Counted from the stretch's first letter, positions 35,016 through 48,500 are shown. The stretch: DNA of 64,000 nucleotides from Bolinopsis microptera (GCF_026151205.1 NC_087073.1:1-64000); one strand, 5' to 3'. A program made the numbers and translations. The notes: generated by a model from the letters alone, not told the origin.

Positions 35016-35600
35016 CTTTGATTGAGAGTTTAGTAGATTCATAGCTGGAGCAGGTGCCTTATTCTTCATATTCAGAATCTTGGGCTGCCCGATATTCAGG
35101 TTTTGTTTCATACCATCTTTATACCGTCTAGTTGTGGGAGAATCTTTGGATTCATCTTCATCGTTCAACAGTTCAAAACCAGCATTCTCAAAGTTGTTCC
35201 CACTTCTAGGGGGGATAAATCTGTCACAACTAGGCGTGGTGTGGGCGGATCTCTTTCCGTCTCGAGTCTTGGACATTTTCTTTGGGGTCCCAACTTTGAT
35301 TTGATTTTTCAGCGACGAACTGACCTTTTTCTTGGGGGTGCCATCGCGGTTTGTTGTCTTGTATGGCATGTTTAGAGTCAGTGAAGGAGGTTTACTTGGA
35401 GTCTTCCTGGATTCAGCAGGCCCGGAAAAGGACTCGCCGAATGTACTGGAAACATTACTCTGGCTTGAAAAGGATGCATTGTTCGAGTTGGATTTAGAAG
35501 TTGGTCGACTTGATTTTTCGTTTTCTTTCCGTTGCCATCTCGGAACCACTCTGCTCGAACAAACTGGTTCGTGTAGCTTCAAATCGCACTGCTTCGACAT
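35016..35600 (-). CDS. CDC20: CDC20 (Fizzy), first coding exon
   Basis: CDC20 activates the anaphase-promoting complex and is a target of the spindle checkpoint. This exon gives the 195-residue N-terminal part, from MSKQCDLKLHE to NLLNSQSK, ending in phase 0 at the donor AAG|GTAAGG. Visible features are a Ser/Lys/Thr-rich tail with repeated TPKK motifs, the C-box DRFIPPRS that contacts the APC, and the segment ILNMKNKAPAPAMNL aligning with the ILRLSGKPQNAPEG region of CDC20. The C-box, together with that segment, favours CDC20 over the CDH1/FZR1 paralogue. The WD40 propeller must lie in further exons to the left; I did not find them, and the 48-bp satellite lies in that direction. A large transposon sits about 160 bp upstream of the start codon. 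Confidence 0.75.
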
Positions 35601-35764
35601 GCTATCTGCAATAAAGATATGAAGTTAAAACTCCTTTTAACCGGTAAAAATATTTGTGTTGGATCAAGAAAAGCGAGTTTAAATAAATTTTGGCGCCACG
35701 AAAATACGTGCGCGCAAAGTTTACTTTGCTTTCGACACAGAATATGACAATGTCGATAGCGCTC

Positions 35765-36560
35765 CAGAAGATGAATCCGAGATTGTGGAACCAGATGATA
35801 CGGTTTTTGAGGCATTTTAATACGGTCATTTTAGTCTGTTAAAGTAATTTCAGAGTGCTGGAAATGGTTTCACGGTGTAGGGGGATGTGTTTATTAACTA
35901 TTTTGACGTCAAAATTATCGCCAGAGGCTCCCTGAGTCATGGAATGAACGGAATGAACAAAAATGAATTTTTTTCTAAAACTCATCGGATTGCCCCAAAA
36001 CAGGTTGGAATCGTTTGGTATTGACCCTTATAGTGTTCCTACAAAGTTTGGTGGCCCTAGCACTTCCAGAACGCCCACTAGAGACTTGATTCCATTTCCG
36101 TATCAAAAAGCTGGTTCCTGAGTATCCGATATTGATACGGTCATTTCAGTCTGTTAAAGGGGCTGCAGAGTGCTGGAGATGATTGTACGGTGTAGGGGGA
36201 TGTGTTTACTAACTATTTTGACGTCAAAATAGTCGCCCAAGACTCCCTGAGTCATGGAATGAACGAAATGAACAAAAATGAATTTTTTTTCTAAAACTCG
36301 TCGGATTGCCCCAAAACAGATCGGAATCGTTTGGTATTGACCCTAATAGTGTTCCTACAAATTTTGGTGGCCCTAGCACTCCCAGAACACCCATTATACC
36401 CTTGGCTGGATTCAAGAATTTAGAACCAGTTGAGCAGATAAAACGGATTTTGAGAAATTTTGTCTGCTTGTGTTGTTGCAGAGAGTTGAATTTGGTTCAA
36501 CAGTATTCAAACAAGATGTGTTCCAACTTAGTTTTGTAGCCCTACTAGTTTCAGAACGTC
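35765..36560. repeat. Left inverted end of the transposon (about two 349-bp units)
   Basis: Two diverged units of the 349-bp repeat, in reverse complement to those at 45.5-49.0 kb. Shared landmarks are TTTTGACGTCAAAAT, the paired ATGGAATGAACGGAATGAAC-type palindrome and GGTGGCCCTAGCACT. The second unit ends irregularly near 36560. The stretch from 36560 to 37930 has no recognisable gene. Confidence 0.85.
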
Positions 36561-37007
36561 CACTAGAATCCGGTTCCATTTTCTTCCAAGAAGCTGTAGA
36601 CAAGGTTGTTTGAAATTTAAATTTAACCTCTCTGGTAATACAACTTTTTACTTGGATGGATTTCAATAATTAAAGAGAGCAGATTGTTACTTTGTTATTT
36701 TTGAGATTTGATTTTTTGATATCATATGTACAAATGTATAAATCAGTTTCTACAAATTGTAACAGCAATTGGCAGTAATAAAGCGGTAGTTATAGTTTTG
36801 CACAACATCAATCATAATATCATTCAATACTTCAATACCTTCAAAATAATCTAACTCGGTTATAATAATTTAAACGCAGATCTAAAAGAACTAAGCACAG
36901 TAGTAGGATGAAGTTCCAGGCAAGGTTGGAGGAAGGTAGAGGTGAAGCTGTGGGTAAGGATAGTAGGCTGGGAAGGATCCATTTCTGATCCCGCGAGAGC
37001 AAATCCA

Positions 37008-37127
37008 GTTCCAAGTGAGAGCAAATCCAGTTCCAAGTGAGAGCAAATCCAGTTCCAAGTGAGAGCAAATCCAGTTCCAAGTGAGAGCAAATCCAGTTCC
37101 AAGTGAGAGCAAATCCAGTTCCAAGTC
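37008..37127. repeat. 22-bp minisatellite
   Basis: About 5.5 copies of a 22-bp unit beginning GAGAGCAAATCCAGTTCC, inside the transposon. The - strand ORFs spanning it are not supported by anything else. Confidence 0.9.
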
Positions 37128-37930
37128 TCGACAAGCTGCTTATCATTTTGTTCAGGAGGTATGGGAGGCGGGAGCCCGGAGGAAGAATTGGGTTGGTTTC
37201 TGAAGAGGTAGTGATACCAAGATAGGGGATTAGGGGATGTTAGGTAAGTGCTGATAGGTGCTCCCTAGCTAGTTATAACAAGCTATTTTGTCCCATTCGT
37301 AAATATCTAAGCTTTTGTTGATCTGAAACTCATTGTCTGGAACTGTTGTTATCAAATTCTGGAACTGTTGTAAGCTTTGTCTGGATCCAGCAGGAGAAGG
37401 GGGAAGAAGGAACTCTGTAGCAGGACAAGAAGGCGCAGTCTTCTTTCTTCACGACCAGTTGGCCGCACAAACAATCAGATCACATTCAAAATTACATCAT
37501 ATCTCTCATTGCCAGTAATAAATAATTTAAGTTTCACAGTTAACTCCATCCAGTAATTATTATGATAGTAGTTCAAAATACAAACCAATAGAGCAATGGT
37601 CTTTCAACGTTATCTATCTTTGCATCCTGAAGTGGGTTAGGTGAAAATTCGTCGACCGCACGTAATCGTAGATTCAGAGTGTAAACAAAATTTGTGAAAA
37701 TGGGGATCGTACAGTTATTTTTCAAATCTGACAGTTGAGAAGTCAAGAAACGTTCTTTTATCAGGCTAAACGAAATATATCAAACTCGAAAAGCTGACAT
37801 TTGCAAATTTATCGAATGAAAAACATGATTCATCTTTAGGTGTATATTTTCATGACATCTAGGATGCAACTTGGAATACTATATATTATATATATACTAC
37901 AATGTACTGCAATTCAGAAAATTCTAACGC

Positions 37931-38560
37931 CTAAGACTGATGAACGAAAGACTTAGACCTGAAATCAAGTTTAAAAGATCTCAATGTTACTTTATTGTGC
38001 ATTCTAGGAGGCTTAGTGGTAGGAGGGACAAACCTATTCTCTATGAAGCTTTGCCTTACCTTAGAGCGGATCATTGGGCCTCTTAAGTGCTCGTACTGAC
38101 GGGGATGATGTCCCTTAGATAATGCCCACAAGAACCTAAAGCCAAAGGACCACAATCATAAGAATTACCCTGCACCTGCGTATCAATATACCTAACTAAA
38201 GTAGTGAGAGGTCTTAACTTAAGAATACAGTGAGTGATGGACTTATCTAAAACAGTGCTGTTCTCTAAACTAGCTGAGGTTTTCATGGAATCAAAAATTT
38301 CTACAACATGAGGTTCACTTATGAAAGTAAGGGCGTTAGATATACAGAACCAATGTAAATTACTAGGATTAATTATCTGGATAAACTTACTGTCAACTGG
38401 ACTAAAACTACTATAACTATAAGGACTGGATAAGCAAGTGTCTTGAATGAAAATGAGTTGGAACGATGAATTCTACACATGTTGCTATAACTATTAACTA
38501 TAATATCATCATACCATGTACTAGAACTTTGACAAATATCATATTGCTCCGAATACATAC
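37931..38560 (-). pseudogene. C48 (Ulp1/SENP-like) peptidase domain of the transposon, frameshifted
   Basis: The domain reads, from N to C terminus, STWYDDIIVNSYSNM, NPSNLHWFCISNAL with the catalytic His, VVEIFDSMK with the Asp, and VQGNSYDCGPLALG with the oxyanion Gln and catalytic Cys (about 38152). A one-base shift follows at about 38135; the other frame continues FLWALSKGHHPRQYEHLRG and then IRSKVRQSFIENRF, the usual C-terminal helix of such peptidases. All four active-site residues are therefore present, but the frame is broken. C48 peptidases cleave SUMO-like modifiers; their role in transposons is unclear. Confidence 0.8.
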
Positions 38561-38989
38561 TAAGTCTTCCTGTGTCGGAGTGAGTGAGCCAGTTACTAGA
38601 TACTGAAGTTGATTTTGATTCTGCACTAACCTTAATCTTCTTACGCTTAGCACAGCTTGTGACGGCTGTGCTCTCTTAAAGCCTGAGGACGGTTCAAAAT
38701 CAAATATATCAAGTACTGGGCGCTTACTTTTATCAACACTAGGTGCGGGCTTAGACTGATCAGAAACAGGGGTACTTAACTTAGATTACAAGACAGGCTG
38801 AACGTGAAAATTCTAGAATGCATGTTTAGAGAGTAGATTAGACTTAGTGTTGGAAAACTCATAGTAATGATCGTCTAGACGTATAAAGCTTGAGTATGAA
38901 CCTTGACCAGTCTTACTTACAAATGCCTAGGGTATCGAACTTGAGCTGACTATCTGCATATTCAACCTCAAAGTGTGTACGAACACCAT

Positions 38990-40150
38990 TCAGCTGTTTG
39001 GTGTCGTCCACTGAGTCATGATTATGAAGTCGGTATTCGAGCTCAAGGATTCAACTATCGTACTAAGACCAATACCCATGTTCAAGGAAGTTGTCGCTGA
39101 CATCTCAACCAGGACTCCGAGTTTTCGAAGGTCTGGGAGGAAAGCAACGGAAAAGATAGAGCTAGGGTCCGTGGTAGATCCATCAGCGCCCATAAACTTG
39201 CCTTATCAATTTCTTTCTTCATCCTAAAATGGGTTATCTGATAGTAGGAGGACTTACCTAACGCAATGAAATAACTTCGTGGCTCAAACATTTCTCCTCC
39301 TTCAGAATAGGCTCACCTAAGTTACTAAAAGCAACAGAGTACACTACAGAATTAAAAGCAGAACTGTCATCAGAAGGATCCTGAAGAACAGGCGTTGGAG
39401 GGGAGATTTCAAATCACCAGTAGGTGGAGCATCAAAACGGGCTGATGTTGTAGATTTATCAACACCGTTTCGAGTCAGAATTCCCAAATCATCGACAACA
39501 CACTCTCTCCAGCATCTTTCTCAGCTATAGGGTCTGAATTTCTCATTAAGGCCTTGTTATGTACACTAGTAAGATAAGAAACAATAGATGTGTTGCTCAG
39601 GAGACATTCATTACAAAAACTCTTAGTAAGTGCAAGCACGTGGTTTTGCTGCTCAACTACAGAAGTGTTCAAATAAGAGCAAGATAGTACACTTAACCGA
39701 CCTTAGTATGTATCAGAAGAGTGTTGATTAGACTCATGAAAGATATCAAAAGTGAAAGTACAGAAGTCATTAAGCTAATGGGATGAACAGTGTCATGATT
39801 ATAATTGCCAATATCAAGCTCACTAGTTGTGAAGTACTGTGGTTAATAAAACTGATTTACGGCCATCCTTTAACATCTCAGATTTGGATCCTCAGGGTCA
39901 CCTAAGCGTCCTCTATGAGGTCTAAAGAAACCTGGATAGTGATGCTCCATATGATTGCCCAAGTAGTGGCTATATCAGAAAAGTTAAAACTAGGTTGAAC
40001 TTTGAAAGAAGTGACAAGATTGGCAATAGTCTGAGACTGATTCAGGCAACGTGAGGAATTTAAGGCATAACAAACACCATGACGACAAAATGCCCGTAAC
40101 CCACCTCTGACTTACCAGAAATCTTAGTGAAATTCTTACGGATAACCGAG
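38990..40150 (-). pseudogene. Probable transposase core of the large transposon, fragmented
   Basis: Between the peptidase and the cysteine clusters, - strand fragments show a coding look: GADGSTTDPSSIFSVAFLP and LRKLGVLVEMSATTSLNMGI (38990-39193), then NTSVVEQQNHVLALTKSF and CNECLLSNTSIVSYLTSVHN (39475-39672). The VVEQ.N..L.LTKS pattern resembles the C-terminal part of KDZ-type transposases as I recall it. Catalytic acidic residues could not be assigned by eye. Confidence 0.4.
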
Positions 40151-40685
40151 TATAACTGGGGTATTACCCTCACAAATTCTTAAGCCTAGCTGCCATATGA
40201 CCCTTTCCCACCAGTGTTCTATTTTTAAAATGAATTCCAAAAAACCCTTTTAAGTTTTAAATAAGATTTTTTGGGGAAATTTACTAATGCTCAATACGCT
40301 CAAGAGGTGGGAAAATTTCCTCGGGTCAAATCCTCAAAATAAGGGACCTGGTGTAGGGATCAAACAAAACAAAAAATTCGGGAGCAACTTTAGGGGAAGG
40401 GCCCTGCCTAACTTAACTGAAAAGTGCTCAAGATTCTTTTTTGAAAAGTTAGATTTATTACAAAAAACCCCCGGGCCAAAATTTAAACCCTAGAACAATT
40501 ATCTTTCCAACCCAATGGGGAAAACTCCCTACTCATGATTGGAAAATTCTCACCGGGGCTTTACGTAAAAAACAGACACTACGGAAAAAATCATAATTTC
40601 AATTTACACAGGGAAGAAACCCAAAAACGATAAAAATTTAAAAATGCTCATCTAGTTTTCAAGTCCTTAAGAGCCATATATGCTT

Positions 40686-42390
40686 TCACAGCACATTAAG
40701 TACTAAATGGATGTTATAGGCCTGGTCAGTAATAACTTTCATGATATCAAAAAAAGAGGAAAGGGAAGTGTTCTTGGTCACAAGCAGCAAGGGTAGCCTC
40801 CATAAGGGTAATTGAGAAAAATGAGTTATTATTATAATTAAAATATCCATCAGAATGCTCGGAATACTATATTTCAAAGAACAACTAGGACAAGACTTAG
40901 TGATTACTTTAATACCTGTCTTCTTTTCATACAAAGTAAATAAACAGCCACGATTACTTATGTTAGAAGTTATAAGATCTATGTCACATTTATTACACTT
41001 AGTCTCTAGTGGAGAGAATTCAGACTTAGGCGTCATCTGCTTAAACTCACGAACGTCAAATGGTATCTCTTGTTACGAGAATATAATCCATCATCTGCTC
41101 AGCGAGTTCAAGTTCCTTCTCATCCACTTCGTCTTCGGGACGTGGACTCACCCAAGCAAGGGATCAGTCTCCGAGACGAGGACAGCAATCTTCCTATGTA
41201 TGCAGGATTTAATTCACACGCACACTTAGTAGTCTTCGATACTCTGTCATAAGTTACTAGTACACGACTTAACTTGCTATAGTATTTCGGTTTCTCATCA
41301 CCAGCAAACACACTATAATAAATAGCTCGAGGAGTTCTCGAATCATTCACCATAATGGGCACATATTGCTTGATGACAGGAAGACCAAAATCTGTAGCAG
41401 TTTTACAGAACGCTTTAATACGATCCTCATCCTCCTTAAAACTGTCATATGACGTAACGTTATTCATTAAATCAGGAAGTAAAGGCAAGTTACGATTGAT
41501 ACAAGAGGACACGTGTTTACAAATGAAGCTAGGATTAAGACTGCACAATGGAAATCATGCATATCTTTACAAAGGTCATCAGAGCATTCCCAGCCGTTCT
41601 TAGTGTGGACAACATGCACAGGACAAGCAAGACCTTGAGTACTTTTCCTCACGAGATAAGTTCCGGTTTTCACACAGATTAGCTCAGCTTGGAGAAGTCT
41701 CGAGAAGTTTGATTTGTGCCAGAACTGTAGAAATTGCATCTCCCGAATAACCTGAAGAGGGTGTGCACTTTCTTACTTGTACAAGTCTTCAAGTGCTCCT
41801 CCATTCTAGGTAAATGTGCATGGGGACTTATTACAAAATTTACAATGAAAATGTTTACGTTGAGTCGGAGAACCTGAAGAAGTCAATCTTACAACACAAG
41901 CGTCTAACATTAGCCAACACTCTCTTAAATCAGGACTAATAGGATTTACAGGGTTAGAACAGACATTGGTCGATTCAGAACTCTTGGAGCCAACAGTTAC
42001 TGTTTCAACTGGATCACACGTACAGTTTGCCGGGGCAGAGCCGACTTCCTCAGAACGTGGTTCAACAGTTTGATCATGCACGGGGGTTGGCATTACAAAA
42101 TTGAGACCCTTGAGTTAAAACCCTAGGAAATTGATGATAAAGATATGTTCCACAAAATAGGCAGTGAAAATGAACCTTCCTATCAATTTTGTACTTGAAA
42201 TGATCCTTTTCTCGACATAACATCTTGGTTTTGTACTCATCTAAAATAGCCTTAACATCAGGGTCTGTAGATTTAAGCTGGGAAAGATAATATGCAACAT
42301 GTTCAACTGTACCAAATCTGGGAGGTGTGGTGTGATTAGGGTCAACCGGCTGGATCCTGCTAACTCCATCGTCAGTACGTGACTGAGGTG
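40686..42390 (-). pseudogene. CxC cysteine-cluster region of the transposon
   Basis: Reading N to C: FGTVEHVAYYLSQLKSTDPD and KVHFHCLFCGTYLYH (about 42150-42360), KHFHCKFCNKSPC and NCTCDPVETV (41806-42093), VKTGTYLVRKSTQGLACPVH with GWECSDDLC (41467-41739), TTKCACELNPAYIGRLL (41120-41548), and ETKCNKCDIDLI with SCPSCSLKYSIP (40686-41036). Repeated C..C pairs suggest several zinc-binding modules of the kind that precede KDZ transposase cores. The pieces lie in different frames and need frameshift or splicing corrections. Confidence 0.55.
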
Positions 42391-42409
42391 AACAAGATGG
42401 GGCTGATGA

Positions 42410-44130
42410 TTTGGGTGGATCAGATGATTTGGGTTGAGCTGATGATTTGGTTGAGCTGACGATTTGGGTTGAGCTGATGATTTGGGTTGAGCTGATGATT
42501 TGGTTGAGCTGATGATTTGGGTTGAGCTGATGATTTGGGTGGATCAGATGGTTTGGGTTGAGTTGATGATTTGGGTTGAGCTGATGATTTGGGTTGAGCT
42601 GATGATTTGGGTTGAGCTGATGGTTTGGGTTGAGCTGATGGTTTGGTTGGATCAGATGGTTTGGGTGGATCAGATGATTTGGGTTGAGCTGATGGTTTGG
42701 GTGGATCAGATGATTTGGGTTGAGCTGATGGTTTGGGTTGAGCTGATGGTTTGGGTGGATCAGATGATTTGGGTTGAGCTGATGGTTTGGGTGGATCAGA
42801 TGATTTGGGTTGAGCTGATGATTTGGGTGGATCAGATGGTTTGGGTTGAGTTGATGATTTGGTTGGATCAGATGGTTTAGGTGGATCAGATGATTTGGGT
42901 TGAGCCGATGATTTGGGTGGATCAGATGGTTTGGGTTGAGTTGATGATTTGGTTGGATCAGATGGTTTGGGTTGGATCAGATGATTTGGGTTGAGCTGAT
43001 GATTTGGGTCGAGGTGATGATTTTGGTTGAGCTGATGATTTTGGTTGAGCTGATGATTTGGGTGAGCTAATGATTTGGGTTGAACTGATGATTTGGGTTG
43101 AGCTGATGATTTGGGTTGAGCTGATGATTTTGGTTGAGCTGATGATTTGGGTTGAGTTGATGATTTGGGTTGAACTGATGATTTGGGTTGAGCTAATGAT
43201 TTGGGTTGAGGTGATGATTTTGGTTGAGCTGATGATTTGGGTTGAGCTAATGATTTGGGTTGAACTGATGATTTGGGTTGAGCTGATGATTTTGGTTGAA
43301 GCCTGATGATTTGGGTTGAGTTGATGATTTGGTTGAGTTGATGATTTGGGTTGAGGTGATGATTTGGGTTGAGCTGATGATTTGGGTTGAGCTAATGATT
43401 TGGGTTGAACTGATGATTTGGGTTGAGCTGATGATTTGGGTTGAGCTAATGATTTGGGTTGAACTGATGATTTGGGTTGAGCTGATGATTTGGGTTGAGC
43501 TAATGATTTGGGTTGAACTGATGATTTGGGTGAGCTGATGATTTGGGTTGAGCTGATGATTTTGGTTGAGCTGATGATTTGGGTTGAGCTGATGATTTGG
43601 GTTGAGTTGATGATTTGGGTTGAGCTGATGATTTTGGTTGAGCTGATGATTTGGGTTGAGCTAATGATTTGGGTTGAACTGATGATTTGGGTTGAGCTGA
43701 TGATTTGGGTTGAGCTAATGATTTGGGTCGAGCTGATGATTTGGGTTGAACTGATGATTTGGGTCGAGCTGAAGATTTTGGGTTGAGCTGATGATTTGGG
43801 TTGAGGTGATGATTTGGGTGAGCTGATGATTTGGGTTGAGCTAATGATTTGGTTGAACTGATGATTTGGGTTGAGCTGATGATTTGGGTTGAGCTAATGA
43901 TTTGGGTTGAGCTGATGATTTTGGTTGAGCTGATGATTTGGGTTGAACTGATGATTTGGGTTGAACTGATGATTTGGGTTGAGCTGATGATTTTGGTTGA
44001 GCCTGATGATTTGGGTCGAGCTGATGATTTGGTTGAACTGATGATTTGGGTCGAGCTGAAGATTTGGGTTGAGCTGATGATTTGGGTTGAGCTGATGATT
44101 TGGGTGGATCAGATGATTTAGGTGGTACAG
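42410..44130. repeat. 18-bp minisatellite inside the transposon's coding strand
   Basis: About 95 units of GATGATTTGGGTTGAGCT and variants (GGATCA, GAACT, TTTTGG). On the coding (-) strand a unit reads AQPKSS, so it may have begun as a coding linker upstream of the cysteine clusters. Seventeen-base units (GATTTGGTTGAGC) break the frame many times. Confidence 0.95.
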
Positions 44131-44418
44131 ATGAGTTGGGTGGACATATGATTTGGATGAGGGACGAGAGGAAGACAGTTCCTTAATACAATCTAGACGA
44201 TGTTTGAAATAGATGGATCAATCTTTACATATCAGAAAACTTGGGCAAATCTATATCTGAACGTTTCAACTTCTACTCTGTAACTTAGGTGCTTGCTCGA
44301 AATCCTCGTCTGAGTCGACAGAGGGTTTGACTGAACGTTTACGTGACAGATTATCTAACTTGGCACCTAGTTCCTTCCTATTCTGGATTACCAGTTCGGC
44401 AGAACAAATCATAACAGA

Positions 44419-44910
44419 TTACGACTTGTCTGGCCGGACTTCCTCAACAGAATGAAACAACTGGTCAGAGTATCTAACTAAAATCTTAGAACTTATGGAG
44501 GTGTGGAAACTTGCAACTATTCCATCTAATACTGTCTGGCTCTCCAAGAGATTAAACTTAAGAGACCTATCAGTTATTATGCAGCTATATAAATTTAAGA
44601 GAGCCTCTACAGAGCCATCCTTATCTAGTGAGCAGTGGTCAGAACATTCATATACATCTAAAGTGTGCTTACAGGGGAAAAAGTGCTTAAAGAACTGTTG
44701 CAATTTATCAGATAAAGGAAACATGAACTGAACTAAGGAACTACAAAACAATCTAACGTGGGGTATCTTAGGACCTGACTTAAGATCAGAAATGAACACA
44801 TAAGAACCACACTCTAACCGCAGTACTACAGAGGAGCACACGGTCAGGGGGGTCAGAATAAGCATGTGATAAAGGAGGCAAAGCATCCTGGATATTATGA
44901 TAATATACAC
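44419..44910 (-). CDS. Unrecognised ORF in the 5' part of the transposon
   Basis: A 163-residue ORF with segments such as VFISDLKSGPKIPHV, HTLDVYECSDHCSLDKDG and HTSISSKILVRYSDQLFHSV. Composition is protein-like. It precedes the AQPKSS repeats on the coding strand and may be the N-terminal part of the same element protein. I do not recognise it. Confidence 0.35.
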   Translation of the reverse strand: MYIIIISRMLCLLYHMLILTPLTVCSSVVLRLECGSYVFISDLKSGPKIPHVRLFCSSLVQFMFPLSDKLQQFFKHFFPCKHTLDVYECSDHCSLDKDGSVEALLNLYSCIITDRSLKFNLLESQTVLDGIVASFHTSISSKILVRYSDQLFHSVEEVRPDKS

Positions 44911-45529
44911 CTAAAGATGAATCGAACTTGTGGAGTCACGAATGAGCTCAACCACGGCATTTACCTGAGATGTATCCATAGGGAGTAGTCGTGTTGACTG
45001 AGTTAGCTGTAAAAAACAGCCAATAAGTAAAACTCAGATAGGGAAAAGTGTAGTCAAAGAACTGGTTGTAGGAAACAACACAGTCCAGAGTAGGAAGGGA
45101 GGACTCACAACTAGTTGTAGAAAACAACGTAGTTTAGAGTAAAGTAGGCAAAGAAGACAGGCAGTAGGCACGTAGCGTAAACTACAAAATAAAAATGTGT
45201 ATTTGAAAGATAGAGCTTAAAGTCGAAATGTCAAAAGATTGTACTCAGTGTGTGAAATAGTAAACTGAAACCGGGTGAGCTATATTTCGCGCGAGGGTAT
45301 TTATACCCGCTTCATCGTGACAGGGATAACGAGCCGATTGTTTACAAACAAGCAGCAAGCATGTGAATCCTTCTTGATAAGGTTCAGATCACGTTTGATC
45401 GCGTGCAGGGTTCTTGTCTCCGATAGATCAGATCATTGTCTTCTAAGAAGATCATATCCTCGTTCTTGCCCCCTCCAGTGGGATCTCATCATTCTCGATA
45501 AGCATCAGATCAAATGATTGCCTCAAAAA

Positions 45530-48500
45530 ACCGTATCATCTGGTTCACAATCTCGGATACTCAGGAACCAGCTTTTTGATACGGAAATGGAACCAAGTCT
45601 CTAGTGGGCCGTTCTGGGAGTGCTAGGGCCACCAAACTTTGCAGGAACACTATTAGGGTCAATACCAAACGATTCCGATCTGTTTTGGGGCAATCCGACG
45701 AGTTTTAGAAAAAAAATTCATTTTTGTTCATTCCGTTCATTCCATGACTGAGGGAGCCTCTGGTGACAATTTTGACGTCAAAATAGTTAGTTAAACACAT
45801 CCCTCTACACCGTACAAACCATTTCCAGCACTCTGAAACTACTTTAACAGACTGAAATGACCGTATCAAAATGCCTCAAAAACCGTATCTCATGAACCAG
45901 CTTTTTGATACGGAAATGGAATCAAGTCTCTAGTGGGCGTTCTGGGAGTGCTAGGGCCACCAAACTTTGCAGGAACACTATTAGGGTCAATACCAAACGA
46001 TTCCGATCTGTTTTGGGGCAATCCGACGAGTTTTAGAAAAAAATTCATTTTTGTTCATTCCGTTCATTCCATGGACTCAGGGAGCCTCTGGTGACAATTT
46101 TGACGTCAAAATAGTTAGTTAACACATCCCCCTACACCGTACAACCATTTCCAGCACTCTGAAACTATTTTAACAGACTGAAATGACCGTATCAAAATGC
46201 CTCAAAAACCGTATCATTTGGTTCCACAATCTCGGATACTCATGACCAGCTTTTTGATACGGAAATGGAACCAAGTCTCTATGGGCGTTCTGGGAGTGCT
46301 AGGGCCACCAAACTTGCAGGAACACTATTAGGGTCAATACCGAACGATTCCGATCTGTTTTGGGCAATCGACGAGTTTAGAAAAAAAAATTCATTTTTGT
46401 TCATTCCGTTCATTCCATGACTGAGGGAGCCTCTGGTGACAATTTTGACGTCAAAATAGTTAGTTAACACATCCCCCTACACCGTACAACCATTTCCAGC
46501 ACTCTGAAACTACCTTTAACAGACTGAAATGACCGTATCAAAATGCCTCAAAAACCGTATCATTTGGGTTCCACAATCTCGGATACTCATGAACCAGCTT
46601 TTTGATACGGAAATGGAACCAAGTCTCTAGTGGGCGTTTCTGGGAGTGCTAGGGCCACCAAACTTTGCAGGAACACTATTAGGGTCAATACCAAACGATT
46701 CCGATCTGTTTTGGGGCAATCCGACGAGTTTTAGAAAAAAAATTAATTTTTGTTCATTCCGTTCATTCCATGACTCAGGGAGCCTCTGGTGACAATTTTG
46801 ACGTCAAAATAGTTAGTTAACACATCCCCCTACACCGTACAACCATTTCCAGCACTCTGAAACTACTTTAACAGACTGAAATGACCGTATCAAAATGCCT
46901 CAAAAACCGTATCATTTGGTTCCACAATCTCGGATACTCATGAACCAGCTTTTTGATACGGAAATGGAACCAAGTCTCTAGTGGGCGTTCTGGGAGTGCT
47001 AGGGCCACCAAACTTTGCAGGAACACTATTAGGGTCAATACCGAACGATTCCGATCTGTTTTGGGGCAATCCGACGAGTTTTAGAAAAAAATTCATTTTT
47101 GTTCATTCCGTTCATTCCATGACTCAGGGAGCCTCTGGTGACAATTTTGACGTCAAAATAGTTAGTTAACACATCCCCCTACACCGTACAACCATTTCCA
47201 GCACTCTGAAACTACTTTAACAGACTGAAATGACCGTATCAAAATGCCTCAAAAACCGTATCATTTGGTTCCACAATCTCGGATACTCATGAACCAGCTT
47301 TTTGATACGGAAATGGAACCAAGTCTCTAGTGGGCGTTCTGGGAGTGCTAGGGCCACCAAACTTTGCAGGAACACTATTAGGGTCAATACCAAACGATTC
47401 CGATCTGTTTTGGGGCAATCCGACGAGTTTTAGAAAAAAATTCATTTTTGTTCATTCCGTTCATTCCATGACTCAGGGAGCCTCTGGTGACAATTTTGAC
47501 GTCAAAATAGTTAGTTAACACATCCCCCTACACCGTACAACCATTTCCAGCACTCTGAAACTACTTTAACAGACTGAAATGACCGTATCAAAATGCCTCA
47601 AAAACCGTATCATTTGGTTCCACAATCTCGGATACTCATGAACCAGCTTTTTGATACGGAAATGGAACCAAGTCTCTAGTGGGCGTTCTGGGAGTGCTAG
47701 GGCCACCAAACTTTGCAGGAACACTATTAGGGTCAATACCGAACGATTCCGATCTGTTTTGGGGCAATCCGACGAGTTTTAGAAAAAAATTCATTTTTGT
47801 TCATTCCGTTCATTCCATGACTCAGGGAGCCTCTGGTGACAATTTTGACGTCAAAATAGTTAGTTAACACATCCCCCTACACCGTACAACCATTTCCAGC
47901 ACTCTGAAACTACTTTAACAGACTGAAATGACCGTATCAAAATGCCTCAAAAACCGTATCATTTGGTTCCACAATCTCGGATACTCATGAACCAGCTTTT
48001 TGATACGGAAATGGAACCAAGTCTCTAGTGGGCGTTCTGGGAGTGCTAGGGCCACCAAACTTTGCAGGAACACTATTAGGGTCAATACCAAACGATTCCG
48101 ATCTGTTTTGGGGCAATCCGACGAGTTTTAGAAAAAAATTCATTTTTGTTCATTCCGTTCATTCCATGACTCAGGGAGCCTCTGGTGACAATTTTGACGT
48201 CAAAATAGTTAGTTAACACATCCCCCTACACCGTACAACCATTTCCAGCACTCTGAAACTACTTTAACAGACTGAAATGACCGTATCAAAATGCCTCAAA
48301 AACCGTATCATTTGGTTCCACAATCTCGGATACTCATGAACCAGCTTTTTGATACGGAAATGGAACCAAGTCTCTAGTGGGCGTTCTGGGAGTGCTAGGG
48401 CCACCAAACTTTGCAGGAACACTATTAGGGTCAATACCGAACGATTCCGATCTGTTTTGGGGCAATCCGACGAGTTTTAGAAAAAAATTCATTTTTGTTC

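Noticed and set aside
35683-35820. Acidic + strand reading ending SAPEDESEIVEPDDTVFEAF
   Set aside because: It crosses the transposon boundary at 35765. The second half is the terminal repeat sequence, so the reading is a chance fusion.
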